From positions 1-64,000 of the forward strand of contig DWWH01000070.1 of NCBI GenBank assembly GCA_019119815.1: 64,000 bases of DNA. Direction: 5' to 3'. Of this stretch, positions 8,393-15,839 are shown piece by piece. This DNA is from Candidatus Eisenbergiella intestinipullorum (GTDB taxonomy: Bacteria; Bacillota; Clostridia; Lachnospirales; Lachnospiraceae). The position numbers and the translations under genes are program-made. The stretch's first letter is position 1; each line of letters begins with the position of its first letter. The notes beneath the pieces were generated by a model, which was not told where the DNA came from, searched no databases, and saw only the letters and a list, made by a program, of their open reading frames with translations.

Positions 8393-8620
8393 ATGAAAGA
8401 ACTGGTTGAAGTGATCGCAAAAGCGCTTGTTGACAACCCGGAGGAAGTGGTCGTTACGGAAAAGGAGAACGGCAGAAATCTGACGATCGAGCTTCACGTT
8501 GCGCCTTCCGATATGGGAAAGGTGATCGGCAAACAGGGCAGGATCGCCAAATCGATCCGTGCGGTCGTGAAGGCGGCTGCTCTGGGAGAAAAGAAACAGG
8601 TGGATGTGGAAATCATCTGA
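8393..8620 (+). CDS. khpA: KH-domain RNA-binding protein KhpA (YlqC)
   Basis: 75 residues forming a single KH domain with the GxxG loop GKQG (about residues 43-46, in GKVIGKQGRIAKSIR). KhpA-type proteins bind RNA and, in streptococci, pair with KhpB (EloR/Jag) to influence cell elongation; that partner is not in this window. Start follows GTGGAGGAGAAACC. A terminator follows, so it closes the ylxM-ffh-rpsP-khpA unit. Confidence 0.95.
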   Translation: MKELVEVIAKALVDNPEEVVVTEKENGRNLTIELHVAPSDMGKVIGKQGRIAKSIRAVVKAAALGEKKQVDVEII

Positions 8621-8656
8621 TCCCGCAGCCTGGCTGCAGGATCCCGGATCCTTCGG

Positions 8657-8691
8657 CGGGCGGCCCATACCGGGCCACCCGTTGTTTTTTT
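8657..8691 (+). terminator. Intrinsic terminator after khpA
   Basis: A 10-bp GC-rich stem (CGGGCGGCCC with GGGCCACCCG, one mismatch) around a 5-nt loop, followed by TTGTTTTTTT. Confidence 0.88.
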
Positions 8692-8725
8692 GTCCCATGG
8701 GAAATTTCATTTCCTATTGAGCAAA

Positions 8726-8758
8726 AGGAGACGTTGATGCGCATGACGTACCGCATCA
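8726..8758 (+). promoter_or_regulatory. Ribosome-binding-like site and hairpin in the rimM leader
   Basis: AAAAGGAG at 8723-8730 precedes ATG 8736, and the inverted repeat TGATGCG...CGCATCA (8735-8741 and 8752-8758) folds over that ATG. The short frame it opens runs into rimM in another frame. It could be a leader ORF or an RNA structure controlling rimM; this is inferred from sequence alone. Confidence 0.35.
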
Positions 8759-8806
8759 GGGCGCACACTTTTTACATATTTTCAAACAAGAAAGGCAGAG
8801 TGACGG

Positions 8807-9313
8807 ATGGAACAGAGACTGCAGGTCGGTGTGATCACGGCGACCCACGGGCTGAAGGGAGAAGTGAAGGTTTTCCCCACCACGGATGATCCGAACCGCT
8901 TCCGGAGGCTGAAGGAAGTGATCCTGAATACCGGACGAGAGGAGCGCGTTCTTCAGATCGAGGGCGTGAAGTTTTTTAAACAGATGGTCATCCTCAAATT
9001 TAAGGGGCTCGATGACATCAGCGATGTGGAACGGCTCCGGAGGGGAACGCTTTTTGTGACCCGGGAAAATGCGGTGCGGCTTTCCAAAAACGAATACTTC
9101 ATTGCGGACCTGATCGGCATGCAGGTGGAAAATGAGGACGGAAGCGTGCTGGGAACGCTGGAGGATGTGATCACCACAGGGGCGAACGACGTTTATGACG
9201 TGAAGCTTTCTGACGGCAGACAGCTTCTGATCCCGGCGATCCGGGAATGTATTCTTGAGGTGGATGTGGAAGAGGGACGGATGCGGGTGCATCTGCTGGA
9301 CGGACTGCTGTAA
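8807..9313 (+). CDS. rimM: Ribosome maturation factor RimM
   Basis: 168 residues: RimM N-terminal beta-barrel (about 1-85, starting QVGVITATHGLKGEVKVFPT) and a PRC-barrel domain (about 92-165). It assists maturation of the 30S head and binds S19. It starts 8 bp after GAAAGGCAG, a modest site. trmD follows after 57 bp, the conserved rimM-trmD order. Confidence 0.97.
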   Translation: MEQRLQVGVITATHGLKGEVKVFPTTDDPNRFRRLKEVILNTGREERVLQIEGVKFFKQMVILKFKGLDDISDVERLRRGTLFVTRENAVRLSKNEYFIADLIGMQVENEDGSVLGTLEDVITTGANDVYDVKLSDGRQLLIPAIRECILEVDVEEGRMRVHLLDGLL

Positions 9314-9370
9314 GAAGTCCGGATTTCCTTCCGTGGAGCCGGACAGTTCCGGCAGAGGAGAGAGGTTGAC

Positions 9371-10864
9371 ATGAGCCATAAGATGCATTTTCACGTGCTG
9401 ACCCTGTTCCCGGAAATGGTGGCTCAGGGGCTTTCCGAGAGCATCCTGGGGCGGGCGGCGAAAAAGGGCTGCATTGAGCTGGAAACAGTGAACATCCGGG
9501 ATTATACGGAAAATAAGCACAGGAAGGTGGATGATTATCCTTACGGAGGCGGAGCCGGCATGCTGATGCAGGCTCAGCCCGTTTATGATGCCTGCATGGC
9601 GGTCAAGGAACGGATCGCCGAAAGAAGGCGCGGGATGCGGGAAGCCGCCGGAACAAAGGAGCATGCACAGCCGCGGCCTGCTGCGGAGGGGCAGGACACC
9701 TTTTCGGCAGGGAATCCGGTCCGGGTCATTTATGTGACCCCGCAGGGAGAGATTTTCAGCCAGAGGATGGCACAGGAGCTGGCGCAGGAAGAGGATCTGA
9801 TCTTTCTCTGCGGTCATTATGAGGGGATCGACGAGCGGGTGCTTGAGGAGATCGTCACCGACCACGTGTCCATCGGGGATTATGTGCTGACCGGAGGAGA
9901 GCTTCCGGCCATGGTGATGATCGACGCCGTCTCCCGCATGGTGCCCGGCGTCCTGAAAAACGAGGAATCGGCACAAACGGAATCCTTTCAGGACGGACTT
10001 CTGGAATATCCCCAGTATACCAGGCCGGAGGTCTGGCATGGCATTCCGGTGCCGTCTGTTCTTTTGTCCGGAGACCATGCAAAAGTGGAACAATGGCGTC
10101 TGGAGCAGTCCCGGGAGCGTACCAGGACGAGGCGTCCCGGACTGTATGAGGCATACAGCCGGAAGGACAGAGCCCTCGGCTGGCTGTCAAAGGACCGGCT
10201 GAGCCATATGGATATGCTGGAGGTGATCCGCAGGGGGCAGGCAGAGGTGATCCGTGCGGAGGAAAGCGGCGTCCTCCTGTATGACAGGCCGAGCGGAGCC
10301 TGGATGATCTCAGCCTCTGATGAAGACATGGGGGAGCGCCTGCTTTCCGAGATCCCGCGGGAGGAGAAAAATCTGCTTTTTGCGGTGCATCAGAGCTTCC
10401 TGAGAGACAGCATTGCCCGCCGGTTTCACCGGACGCTGGTCAATGAATGCTTCCAGGCGGTCTATACCCGGAAGCTTCCTCCGTCCTGCCCGGACGGCTT
10501 TGCTGTCCGGCCGCTTACGGAGGGGGATGCGGATGCGGTATATGCAGCCTACCATGCGGTCCATTCCAGAGAGTACGTGCGGGAGCGCATCGCGGCGGGA
10601 GCGATGTTCGGCATTGACGCGGACGGAAGGCTGGCCGCCTTCGCGGGCATGCACGACGAGGGCAGTATGGGAATGCTGGAGGTGCTTCCCGATCACCGCA
10701 GGAAGGGGATGGGAGAAACGCTGGAGGCCTGGCTGATCGCCTGGATGCTGGAAAAGGGCTGGGTGCCTTTCTGCCAGATCTTCGACGGAAACGCCCCCTC
10801 TCTGGCCCTGCAGAAAAAGCTGGGGCTGAAGCTGGCTTCCGGAAAGCTGTACTGGATCTCCTGA
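9371..10864 (+). CDS. trmD: tRNA (guanine37-N1)-methyltransferase TrmD fused to a C-terminal GNAT-type module
   Basis: 497 residues, about twice the usual TrmD length. Residues 1-272 are TrmD, the SPOUT methyltransferase that makes m1G37 in tRNAs: LTLFPEM, CGHYEGIDERV, and the knot loop YVLTGGELPAM (171-181). A hydrophilic insert of about 35 residues (84-116) separates AQPVYDA from YVTPQG. Residues 278-497 form a second module ending in a GNAT acetyltransferase fold, with the acetyl-CoA loop RRKGMG (443-448) in MGMLEVLPDHRRKGMGET. The frame is continuous, with no stop or frameshift sign. A weak internal start (ATG 10206) could also yield the GNAT part alone. The acceptor of the GNAT module is unknown. 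Confidence 0.93.
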   Translation: MSHKMHFHVLTLFPEMVAQGLSESILGRAAKKGCIELETVNIRDYTENKHRKVDDYPYGGGAGMLMQAQPVYDACMAVKERIAERRRGMREAAGTKEHAQPRPAAEGQDTFSAGNPVRVIYVTPQGEIFSQRMAQELAQEEDLIFLCGHYEGIDERVLEEIVTDHVSIGDYVLTGGELPAMVMIDAVSRMVPGVLKNEESAQTESFQDGLLEYPQYTRPEVWHGIPVPSVLLSGDHAKVEQWRLEQSRERTRTRRPGLYEAYSRKDRALGWLSKDRLSHMDMLEVIRRGQAEVIRAEESGVLLYDRPSGAWMISASDEDMGERLLSEIPREEKNLLFAVHQSFLRDSIARRFHRTLVNECFQAVYTRKLPPSCPDGFAVRPLTEGDADAVYAAYHAVHSREYVRERIAAGAMFGIDADGRLAAFAGMHDEGSMGMLEVLPDHRRKGMGETLEAWLIAWMLEKGWVPFCQIFDGNAPSLALQKKLGLKLASGKLYWIS

Positions 10865-10902
10865 AGCGGAGGTAACGATAATATTTTCTTCAAAATTTCC
10901 CC

Positions 10903-10931
10903 TTGCATGCCGGAGGGGGATATGATATAGT
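10903..10931 (+). promoter_or_regulatory. Promoter of rplS
   Basis: TTGCAT (10903-10908), 17-nt spacer, TATAGT (10926-10931). It lies about 80 bp before rplS and uncouples L19 from trmD transcription. Confidence 0.72.
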
Positions 10932-11009
10932 ACTAATGTTGCGATAATGAGATGGTCCTCTGTTACAGAAATTGTATTAAGAACATCTATGAAAACAGGA
11001 GGAGAAACG

Positions 11010-11357
11010 ATGAACGAGATCATCAAAGCGATCGAAGAGGAACAGCTCAAGAAAGAGGTTCCGGTTATCAACGTGGGAGATACCGTTAAGGTATACGGAA
11101 AGATCAAGGAAGGAAACCGTGAGAGGATCCAGGTATTCGAGGGCGTTGTTCTCAAGGTACAGGGCGGCAGCAGCAGAGCAACCTTCACGGTAAGAAAGAC
11201 CTCCAACGGCGTAGGCGTTGAGAAGACCTGGCCGGTGCATTCCCCCAACGTGGAGAAGGTAGAACTCGTCAGAAAGGGTAAAGTAAGACGTGCAAAGCTG
11301 AACTACCTGAGAAGCAGAGTCGGCAAGAAGGCCAAGGTAAAAGAGCTGGTAAAATAA
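11010..11357 (+). CDS. rplS: 50S ribosomal protein L19
   Basis: 115 residues with the L19 signatures [24 protein letters not shown] and [20 protein letters not shown]. It lies at the 30S-50S interface. The start at 11010 follows AACAGGAGGAGAAACG; an upstream in-frame ATG at 10947 lies between the promoter and that site and is not used. It follows trmD as in most bacteria, but with its own promoter and terminator. Confidence 0.97.
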   Translation: MNEIIKAIEEEQLKKEVPVINVGDTVKVYGKIKEGNRERIQVFEGVVLKVQGGSSRATFTVRKTSNGVGVEKTWPVHSPNVEKVELVRKGKVRRAKLNYLRSRVGKKAKVKELVK

Positions 11358-11374
11358 GAAATGAGCGGTATGAG

Positions 11375-11402
11375 GGGCAGTCCAGGGCTGGGCTGCCCTT
11401 TT
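11375..11402 (+). terminator. Terminator after rplS
   Basis: GGGCAG (11375-11380) pairs with CTGCCC (11393-11398), followed by TTTT. A weaker outer pairing (ATGAGCG with CGCTTAT) may extend the stem. Confidence 0.65.
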
Positions 11403-11502
11403 CGCTTATCCTTACGGATTGCAACCTTTCCGCCGGCATGGTAGAATGAAGAGCAGCCGTAAAAAGGACAGGAGAGCCTCAGAAAGAGGAGGAGCGGGAA
11501 GG

Positions 11503-12081
11503 ATGAGAAGAAATAAGGGCCTGAGCTTCTACAGAAAAAGGAAAAAGGTGAACGCGGCCATTCTGGCTGAGGTGCTCAAATATATCCTGGGGATCGCCAT
11601 TTCTGTTTTTCTGGCCGTGGTGATCGTCTATCTGTTCGGGCTGCGGACCGGGATCATCGGTACCTCGATGGAGCCGGAACTGGCGAACGGGCAGGAGGTT
11701 CTGGTGAACCGCTTCGCTTATAAGCTGGCAAACCCCAGGGCAGGGGATGTGATCGTTTTTCTGCCGAACGGGAATCAGAATACACGTTATTATGTGAAGC
11801 GGGTCGTGGCCTGCCCGGGAGATACGGTACAGATCACCGGCGGCATCCTTTATGTCAACGGCGAGCCCAGGGAGGATGCCTATGACCTGATCGCGGATGC
11901 GGGGATCGCAGAAAACGAGATCAGGCTGAAGGACGGAGAGTACTTTGTGATGGGAGACAACTGTAACAGCAGTGAGGACAGCCGGTCCGGAAATATTGGT
12001 CCGGTACAGAGAGACCATATCGTGGGAGAAGCCTGGTTCAAGCTGGGAAACGCAACAGGCAGCACGGGGCTGGTCCATTAG
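11503..12081 (+). CDS. lepB: Signal peptidase I (first copy)
   Basis: 192 residues: a basic N-terminus, one transmembrane segment (about 22-45, ILGIAISVFLAVVIVYLFG), then the catalytic domain with the Ser nucleophile in GTSMEPEL and the general-base Lys in YYVKRVVA; the C-terminal box GDNCNSSEDSR is also typical. It removes signal peptides on the outer face of the membrane. The start at 11503 (MRRNKGLS) follows GGGAAGG; ATGs at 11419 and 11446 have no ribosome binding site. A second lepB lies just past rbgA. Confidence 0.93.
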   Translation: MRRNKGLSFYRKRKKVNAAILAEVLKYILGIAISVFLAVVIVYLFGLRTGIIGTSMEPELANGQEVLVNRFAYKLANPRAGDVIVFLPNGNQNTRYYVKRVVACPGDTVQITGGILYVNGEPREDAYDLIADAGIAENEIRLKDGEYFVMGDNCNSSEDSRSGNIGPVQRDHIVGEAWFKLGNATGSTGLVH

Positions 12082-12164
12082 CCGGCAGGAGCGCTGCGGC
12101 CTGAAACAGGAACGGGCGGCATGCAGGCATACAAAACGGCAGAAATGAAGGAATGGAGAACAGA

Positions 12165-13046
12165 ATGAATTATCAATGGTATCCCGGCCATATGACAAAG
12201 GCAAAGCGGGCGATGCAGGAGGACATCCGGCTGATCGATCTGATCATCGAGCTGGTGGACGCGCGGATGCCGCTCGGGAGCAGAAATCCGGATATTGACA
12301 GCCTGGGGCGGCAGAAAGCCCGTCTGGTGCTGCTGAATAAGGCCGATCTGGCGGACCCTGCGGTGAACCGCCGGTGGATCGAGTGGTTCGCGGACCGGGG
12401 CGTGAAGGCGCTGGAGATCAACGCCCAGACCGGGCAGGGCATGAAGCAGATCCAGAGCGCGGTGCGTGTGGTATGCCGGGAAAAGATAGAGAGAGACAGA
12501 AAGCGAGGCATCCTGAACCGCCCGGTCAGGGCGATGGTGGCGGGGATTCCCAATGTGGGGAAATCCACCTTCATCAATTCCTTCGCGGGAAAGGCCTGCA
12601 CGAAGACGGGAAACCGCCCCGGCGTGACGAAGGGAAAGCAGTGGATCCGGCTGAACAGGGAGCTGGAGCTTCTGGATACGCCGGGGATCCTCTGGCCCAA
12701 ATTTGAGGATCAGCAGGTGGGTATGCACCTCGCCTTTATCGGTTCCATGAATGATGAGATCATCGTGATGGAAGAGCTGGCCGTAAGCCTGATCGCCTTT
12801 CTGCAGGAATTCTATCCGCAGTGTCTGAAGGAGCGCTATGACTGCGGGGATGCGATGACGCCGGTGCAGGTGCTGGAGGCGGCAGCGAAGAGGAGAGGCT
12901 GCATCAAAAAAGGCGGAGAGGCGGATCTGGCCCGCGCTTCCGCCCTGGTCGTGGAGGATTTCCGCGCCGGAAGGCTGGGACGGATCTCGCTGGAAAGGCC
13001 GGAGACAGAAAGGAAGCAGACGCAGGAAGAAGGCAAAACAGTATGA
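12165..13046 (+). CDS. rbgA: Ribosome biogenesis GTPase RbgA (YlqF)
   Basis: 293 residues with a circularly permuted GTPase order: G4 (LNKADL), then G1 (GIPNVGKSTFIN) and G3 (LLDTPGILWP), followed by the C-terminal RNA-binding domain. RbgA drives a late step of 50S assembly in Bacillus. It starts with MNYQWYPGHMTKAKR, the conserved YPGHM segment. ATG 12165 has GGAG 6 nt upstream; ATG 12153 is an alternative. It overlaps the next lepB by 4 bp (ATGA), so the two are translationally coupled. Confidence 0.96.
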   Translation: MNYQWYPGHMTKAKRAMQEDIRLIDLIIELVDARMPLGSRNPDIDSLGRQKARLVLLNKADLADPAVNRRWIEWFADRGVKALEINAQTGQGMKQIQSAVRVVCREKIERDRKRGILNRPVRAMVAGIPNVGKSTFINSFAGKACTKTGNRPGVTKGKQWIRLNRELELLDTPGILWPKFEDQQVGMHLAFIGSMNDEIIVMEELAVSLIAFLQEFYPQCLKERYDCGDAMTPVQVLEAAAKRRGCIKKGGEADLARASALVVEDFRAGRLGRISLERPETERKQTQEEGKTV

Positions 13047-13582
13047 AAAAGGCATTGAAGGAAGTTTTCAGCACGATTCTCTATATTCTGGTGGTGCTTT
13101 TGGGCACCTGGCTGATCATTACCTTTGTGGGACAGAGGACCTCCGTGAGCGGCAGCTCCATGGAGCCGACCCTTCACGACGGGGATCAGCTTATTATGGA
13201 TAAACTGACCTATCATTTTTCGGAGCCGCAGCGGTTTGACATCATTGTGTTTCCCTTTCAATATGCGCAGGATACCTATTATGTGAAGCGGATCATCGGC
13301 CTGCCCGGGGAAACCGTGCAGATCGATGCGGAGGGAAATATTTACATCAACGGAGAGATCCTGGAGGAGGACTACGGGCTGGAGACCATCCTGTTTCCGG
13401 GACTGGCGGCGGAGCCGATCACCCTGGGAGAGGATGAGTATTTTGTGCTGGGAGACAACCGCAACAACAGCTCGGACAGCCGGGATGTGAACGTCGGCAC
13501 GATCCACCGGGATGATATCATCGGAAAGGCGTGGGTGCGCATCTGGCCCCTGAACAGGATCGGAGTGCTGAAGCATCAGTAA
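13043..13582 (+). CDS. lepB: Signal peptidase I (second copy)
   Basis: 179 residues: a transmembrane segment at about 11-30, Ser nucleophile in SGSSMEPTL (about residue 38), Lys base in YYVKRIIG, and GDNRNNSSDSR near the end. It is closer to the standard Gram-positive SipS type than the first copy. Its start overlaps the rbgA stop by 4 bp and rnhB follows 9 bp later, so it is mid-operon. Two paralogues flanking one gene suggest a local duplication with divergence, possibly for different substrate sets. Confidence 0.95.
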   Translation: MKKALKEVFSTILYILVVLLGTWLIITFVGQRTSVSGSSMEPTLHDGDQLIMDKLTYHFSEPQRFDIIVFPFQYAQDTYYVKRIIGLPGETVQIDAEGNIYINGEILEEDYGLETILFPGLAAEPITLGEDEYFVLGDNRNNSSDSRDVNVGTIHRDDIIGKAWVRIWPLNRIGVLKHQ

Positions 13583-13591
13583 AAAGGCGGA

Positions 13592-14386
13592 ATGGAGAAA
13601 ATGAACATACAAAAGATCAGGGAGCAGTTTGACCGGATACAGACCTCCCCTTCCTTTCTGGAAGGGGACCGGGAGGCCTGCCGTCAGCTGAAGGAGCTGG
13701 CGGACCGCTACAGAGAGGATGAACGTTCCGGAGTGCGCGCCCTTGTGCAGCGCGCACAGAAGCAGCTGGACGCGCTGGAGAAGGAGCGCGGACGTATGTG
13801 GGAGATGAAGAGCTACGAACGGATGTACGAAGCTGAGGGACTGGTCTGCGGCATCGACGAGGCGGGAAGAGGCCCCCTTGCCGGACCGGTTGTGGCGGGA
13901 GCGGTGATCCTGCCAAAGAAGGAGCTTCTGTACCTGAATGATTCCAAACAGCTTTCCGCGAAGAAGAGGGAAGAGCTTTACGGGGTGATCCTGCGGGAAG
14001 CCGTTGCCGTCGGCGTGGGCTATGCTTCTCCGGAGCGGATCGATGAGATCAATATCCTTCAGGCCACCTATGAGGCCATGCGTGAGGCACTGGCACAGCT
14101 CTCCGCCGAGCCGGCCGTCCTTCTGAACGATGCGGTTACGATTCCCGGCGTATCCATCCGCCAGGTCCCCATCATCAGGGGAGATGCCAAAAGCGCCTCC
14201 ATCGCGGCGGCCAGCATCGTGGCAAAGGTCACTAGGGACCGGCTGATGGAAAAATACGACGCCGTATTTCCTCAGTACGGCTTTGCGGCGCACAAGGGCT
14301 ACGGCGCAGCGGCGCATATCGAGGCGCTGAAAAAATACGGACCCTGTCCCATCCACCGAAGAAGCTTTATCGGACATTTTCTGTAA
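13592..14386 (+). CDS. rnhB: Ribonuclease HII
   Basis: About 264 residues: a helical N-terminal extension (1-85), as in many Firmicutes RNase HII, then the catalytic domain beginning GIDEAGRGPLAGPV with acidic metal ligands Asp and Glu in DEAGR, another Asp in LNDSKQLS and a further one in LLNDAV. It cleaves RNA in RNA-DNA hybrids and excises misincorporated ribonucleotides. A GCGGAATGGAGAAAATG context leaves two possible starts, 13592 or 13601; the latter has GGAG in front. Confidence 0.95.
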   Translation: MEKMNIQKIREQFDRIQTSPSFLEGDREACRQLKELADRYREDERSGVRALVQRAQKQLDALEKERGRMWEMKSYERMYEAEGLVCGIDEAGRGPLAGPVVAGAVILPKKELLYLNDSKQLSAKKREELYGVILREAVAVGVGYASPERIDEINILQATYEAMREALAQLSAEPAVLLNDAVTIPGVSIRQVPIIRGDAKSASIAAASIVAKVTRDRLMEKYDAVFPQYGFAAHKGYGAAAHIEALKKYGPCPIHRRSFIGHFL

Positions 14387-14464
14387 AGACGCGGCATGCA
14401 CGGCAGGCCTCTGCGTCGGCGCATGCCGGCTGTGCGGCCCTGCGCAGGGAAAAGGAGGCGGCGG

Positions 14465-14821
14465 GTGAATACAAGGAAGATCGGAGAAGCCTATGAAGCG
14501 GCGGCAGCCGTTTTCCTGGAAAAGAATGGCGTGCATATTCTGGAGAAAAATTTCCGGTGCCGTCAGGGAGAGATCGACCTGATCGGCCGGGAGGGAGAAT
14601 ATCTGGTCTTTTTTGAGGTAAAATACCGGAGAAGCGCGGATGCGGGCCTTCCCGCAGAGGCTGTGGGAGCCGCAAAGCAGAGGCGGATCTGCCGGACGGC
14701 AAAGTATTACTTACATCGGAAACGGCTGGGAGAGAGCGTTCCGGTACGGTTTGACGTAGTCGCGGTCTGCGCGGAGCATATGAACTGGTACCGGAATGCT
14801 TTTGATTATACGGAAGGATAA
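14465..14821 (+). CDS. yraN: YraN/UPF0102 family endonuclease-like protein
   Basis: 118 residues with the restriction-endonuclease-like core of UPF0102: GEIDLIGREGEYLVFFEVKYR supplies the E, D and E-V-K motif. The cellular role of the family is unknown. The start is GTG 14465 (VNTRKIGE), preceded by AAAAGGAGG with 6-nt spacing; an in-frame ATG at 14396 has no such site. It follows rnhB by 78 bp, a common rnhB-yraN pairing. Confidence 0.92.
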   Translation: MNTRKIGEAYEAAAAVFLEKNGVHILEKNFRCRQGEIDLIGREGEYLVFFEVKYRRSADAGLPAEAVGAAKQRRICRTAKYYLHRKRLGESVPVRFDVVAVCAEHMNWYRNAFDYTEG

Positions 14822-14851
14822 AAGCGAAAAAGCTTTGGCATGGAGGGAAAC

Positions 14852-15724
14852 ATGGACGGACTGAACAGAAAGACACAGAACGGGCCCGGCATGAAGCTGT
14901 CCGAAAAGAACGGTGCAGAATATTTGACCTTTCCCGCGATCAGCGCGCTGGGGACGGTGAGCCATCTGATGACCATGCGGGCGGGAGGCGTCAGCGAAGG
15001 GGATCTGCGGAGCATGAACCTGAGCTTTTCCCGGGGGGATAAACGGGAAAACGTGGAGGAAAATTTCCGCCGGGCGGCGGCGCTTCTGGGGTGCGGACCG
15101 CAGGACATCGTCTGCTCGGATCAGACGCATACCACCCATATCCGGCACGTGACGGCGGCGGATAAAGGAAAAGGCGTGGTGCGCCCGAAGGACTACCATG
15201 ATGTGGACGGGCTGATCACCGACGAGCCCGGTGTTGCTCTTGCCACCTTTTATGCGGACTGCGTGCCGCTCCTGTTCGTGGATCCGGTCAGGCGGGCGCT
15301 GGGCTTGTCCCATTCCGGCTGGCGGGGGACGGCACAGGGAATGGGGATCAGAACGGCGGAGGCCATGAAAGAAGTGTTCGGAAGCCGCCCGCAGGATCTG
15401 TTCGTCGGGATCGGCCCCTCCATCTGCAGAGACTGCTATGAGGTGAGCGCAGATGTGGCGGAGGCCTTTCAGAAGCTTTTTTCGGAGGATCGCTTCCAAA
15501 CGCTTCCCGTCGGACTGTCCGATGTGCTGTTTCCCAAAGAAGGAGGAAAATATCAGCTGGACCTCTGGGAAGCAAACCGGGCGGTCTGCCTTGCGGCAGG
15601 CGTGCTGCCGGAGCACATCAGCGTGACGGATGTATGCACCTGCTGCAATCCGGACCGTCTCTTTTCCCACCGGGCCAGCGGCGGGAAAAGGGGAAATATG
15701 GGGATGTTCGCGATGCTCCTCTGA
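14852..15724 (+). CDS. pgeF: Peptidoglycan editing factor / purine nucleoside phosphorylase, YfiH (LACC1) family
   Basis: 290 residues. Zn-binding and active-site signatures of the YfiH family are visible: SDQTHTTH, LATFYADCVPLLFVDP, LSHSGWRG and TDVCTCCNPDRLFSHR. Characterised members are multifunctional purine nucleoside enzymes or remove wrong residues from peptidoglycan precursors; which activity dominates here cannot be told. The start at 14852 is preceded by TTGGCATGGAGGGAAAC, one of the extended Shine-Dalgarno blocks; the ATG at 14840 lies inside that block. Confidence 0.9.
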   Translation: MDGLNRKTQNGPGMKLSEKNGAEYLTFPAISALGTVSHLMTMRAGGVSEGDLRSMNLSFSRGDKRENVEENFRRAAALLGCGPQDIVCSDQTHTTHIRHVTAADKGKGVVRPKDYHDVDGLITDEPGVALATFYADCVPLLFVDPVRRALGLSHSGWRGTAQGMGIRTAEAMKEVFGSRPQDLFVGIGPSICRDCYEVSADVAEAFQKLFSEDRFQTLPVGLSDVLFPKEGGKYQLDLWEANRAVCLAAGVLPEHISVTDVCTCCNPDRLFSHRASGGKRGNMGMFAMLL

Positions 15725-15751
15725 CAGGAGCGCCCGGCGGCCGGACCGGAG

Positions 15752-15837
15752 GGGCGGCGCGCGAGCCTTAGCGTAGAACGCTTCGGCATAGAGAGAAAGA
15801 TGGAAAAGGGAGACCGAAGAGACTTCGGAATGGAGGA
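15752..15837 (+). repeat. Degenerate copies of the repeat's terminal block
   Basis: CCTTAGCGTAGAACGCTTCG followed by GCATAGAG (about 15767-15794) matches the 3' end of the triple-hairpin repeat with a decayed Shine-Dalgarno. A second block, CTTCGGAATGGAGGAAA (15822-15838), directly precedes the next start. The hairpins themselves are absent. Confidence 0.7.
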
Positions 15838-15839
15838 AA

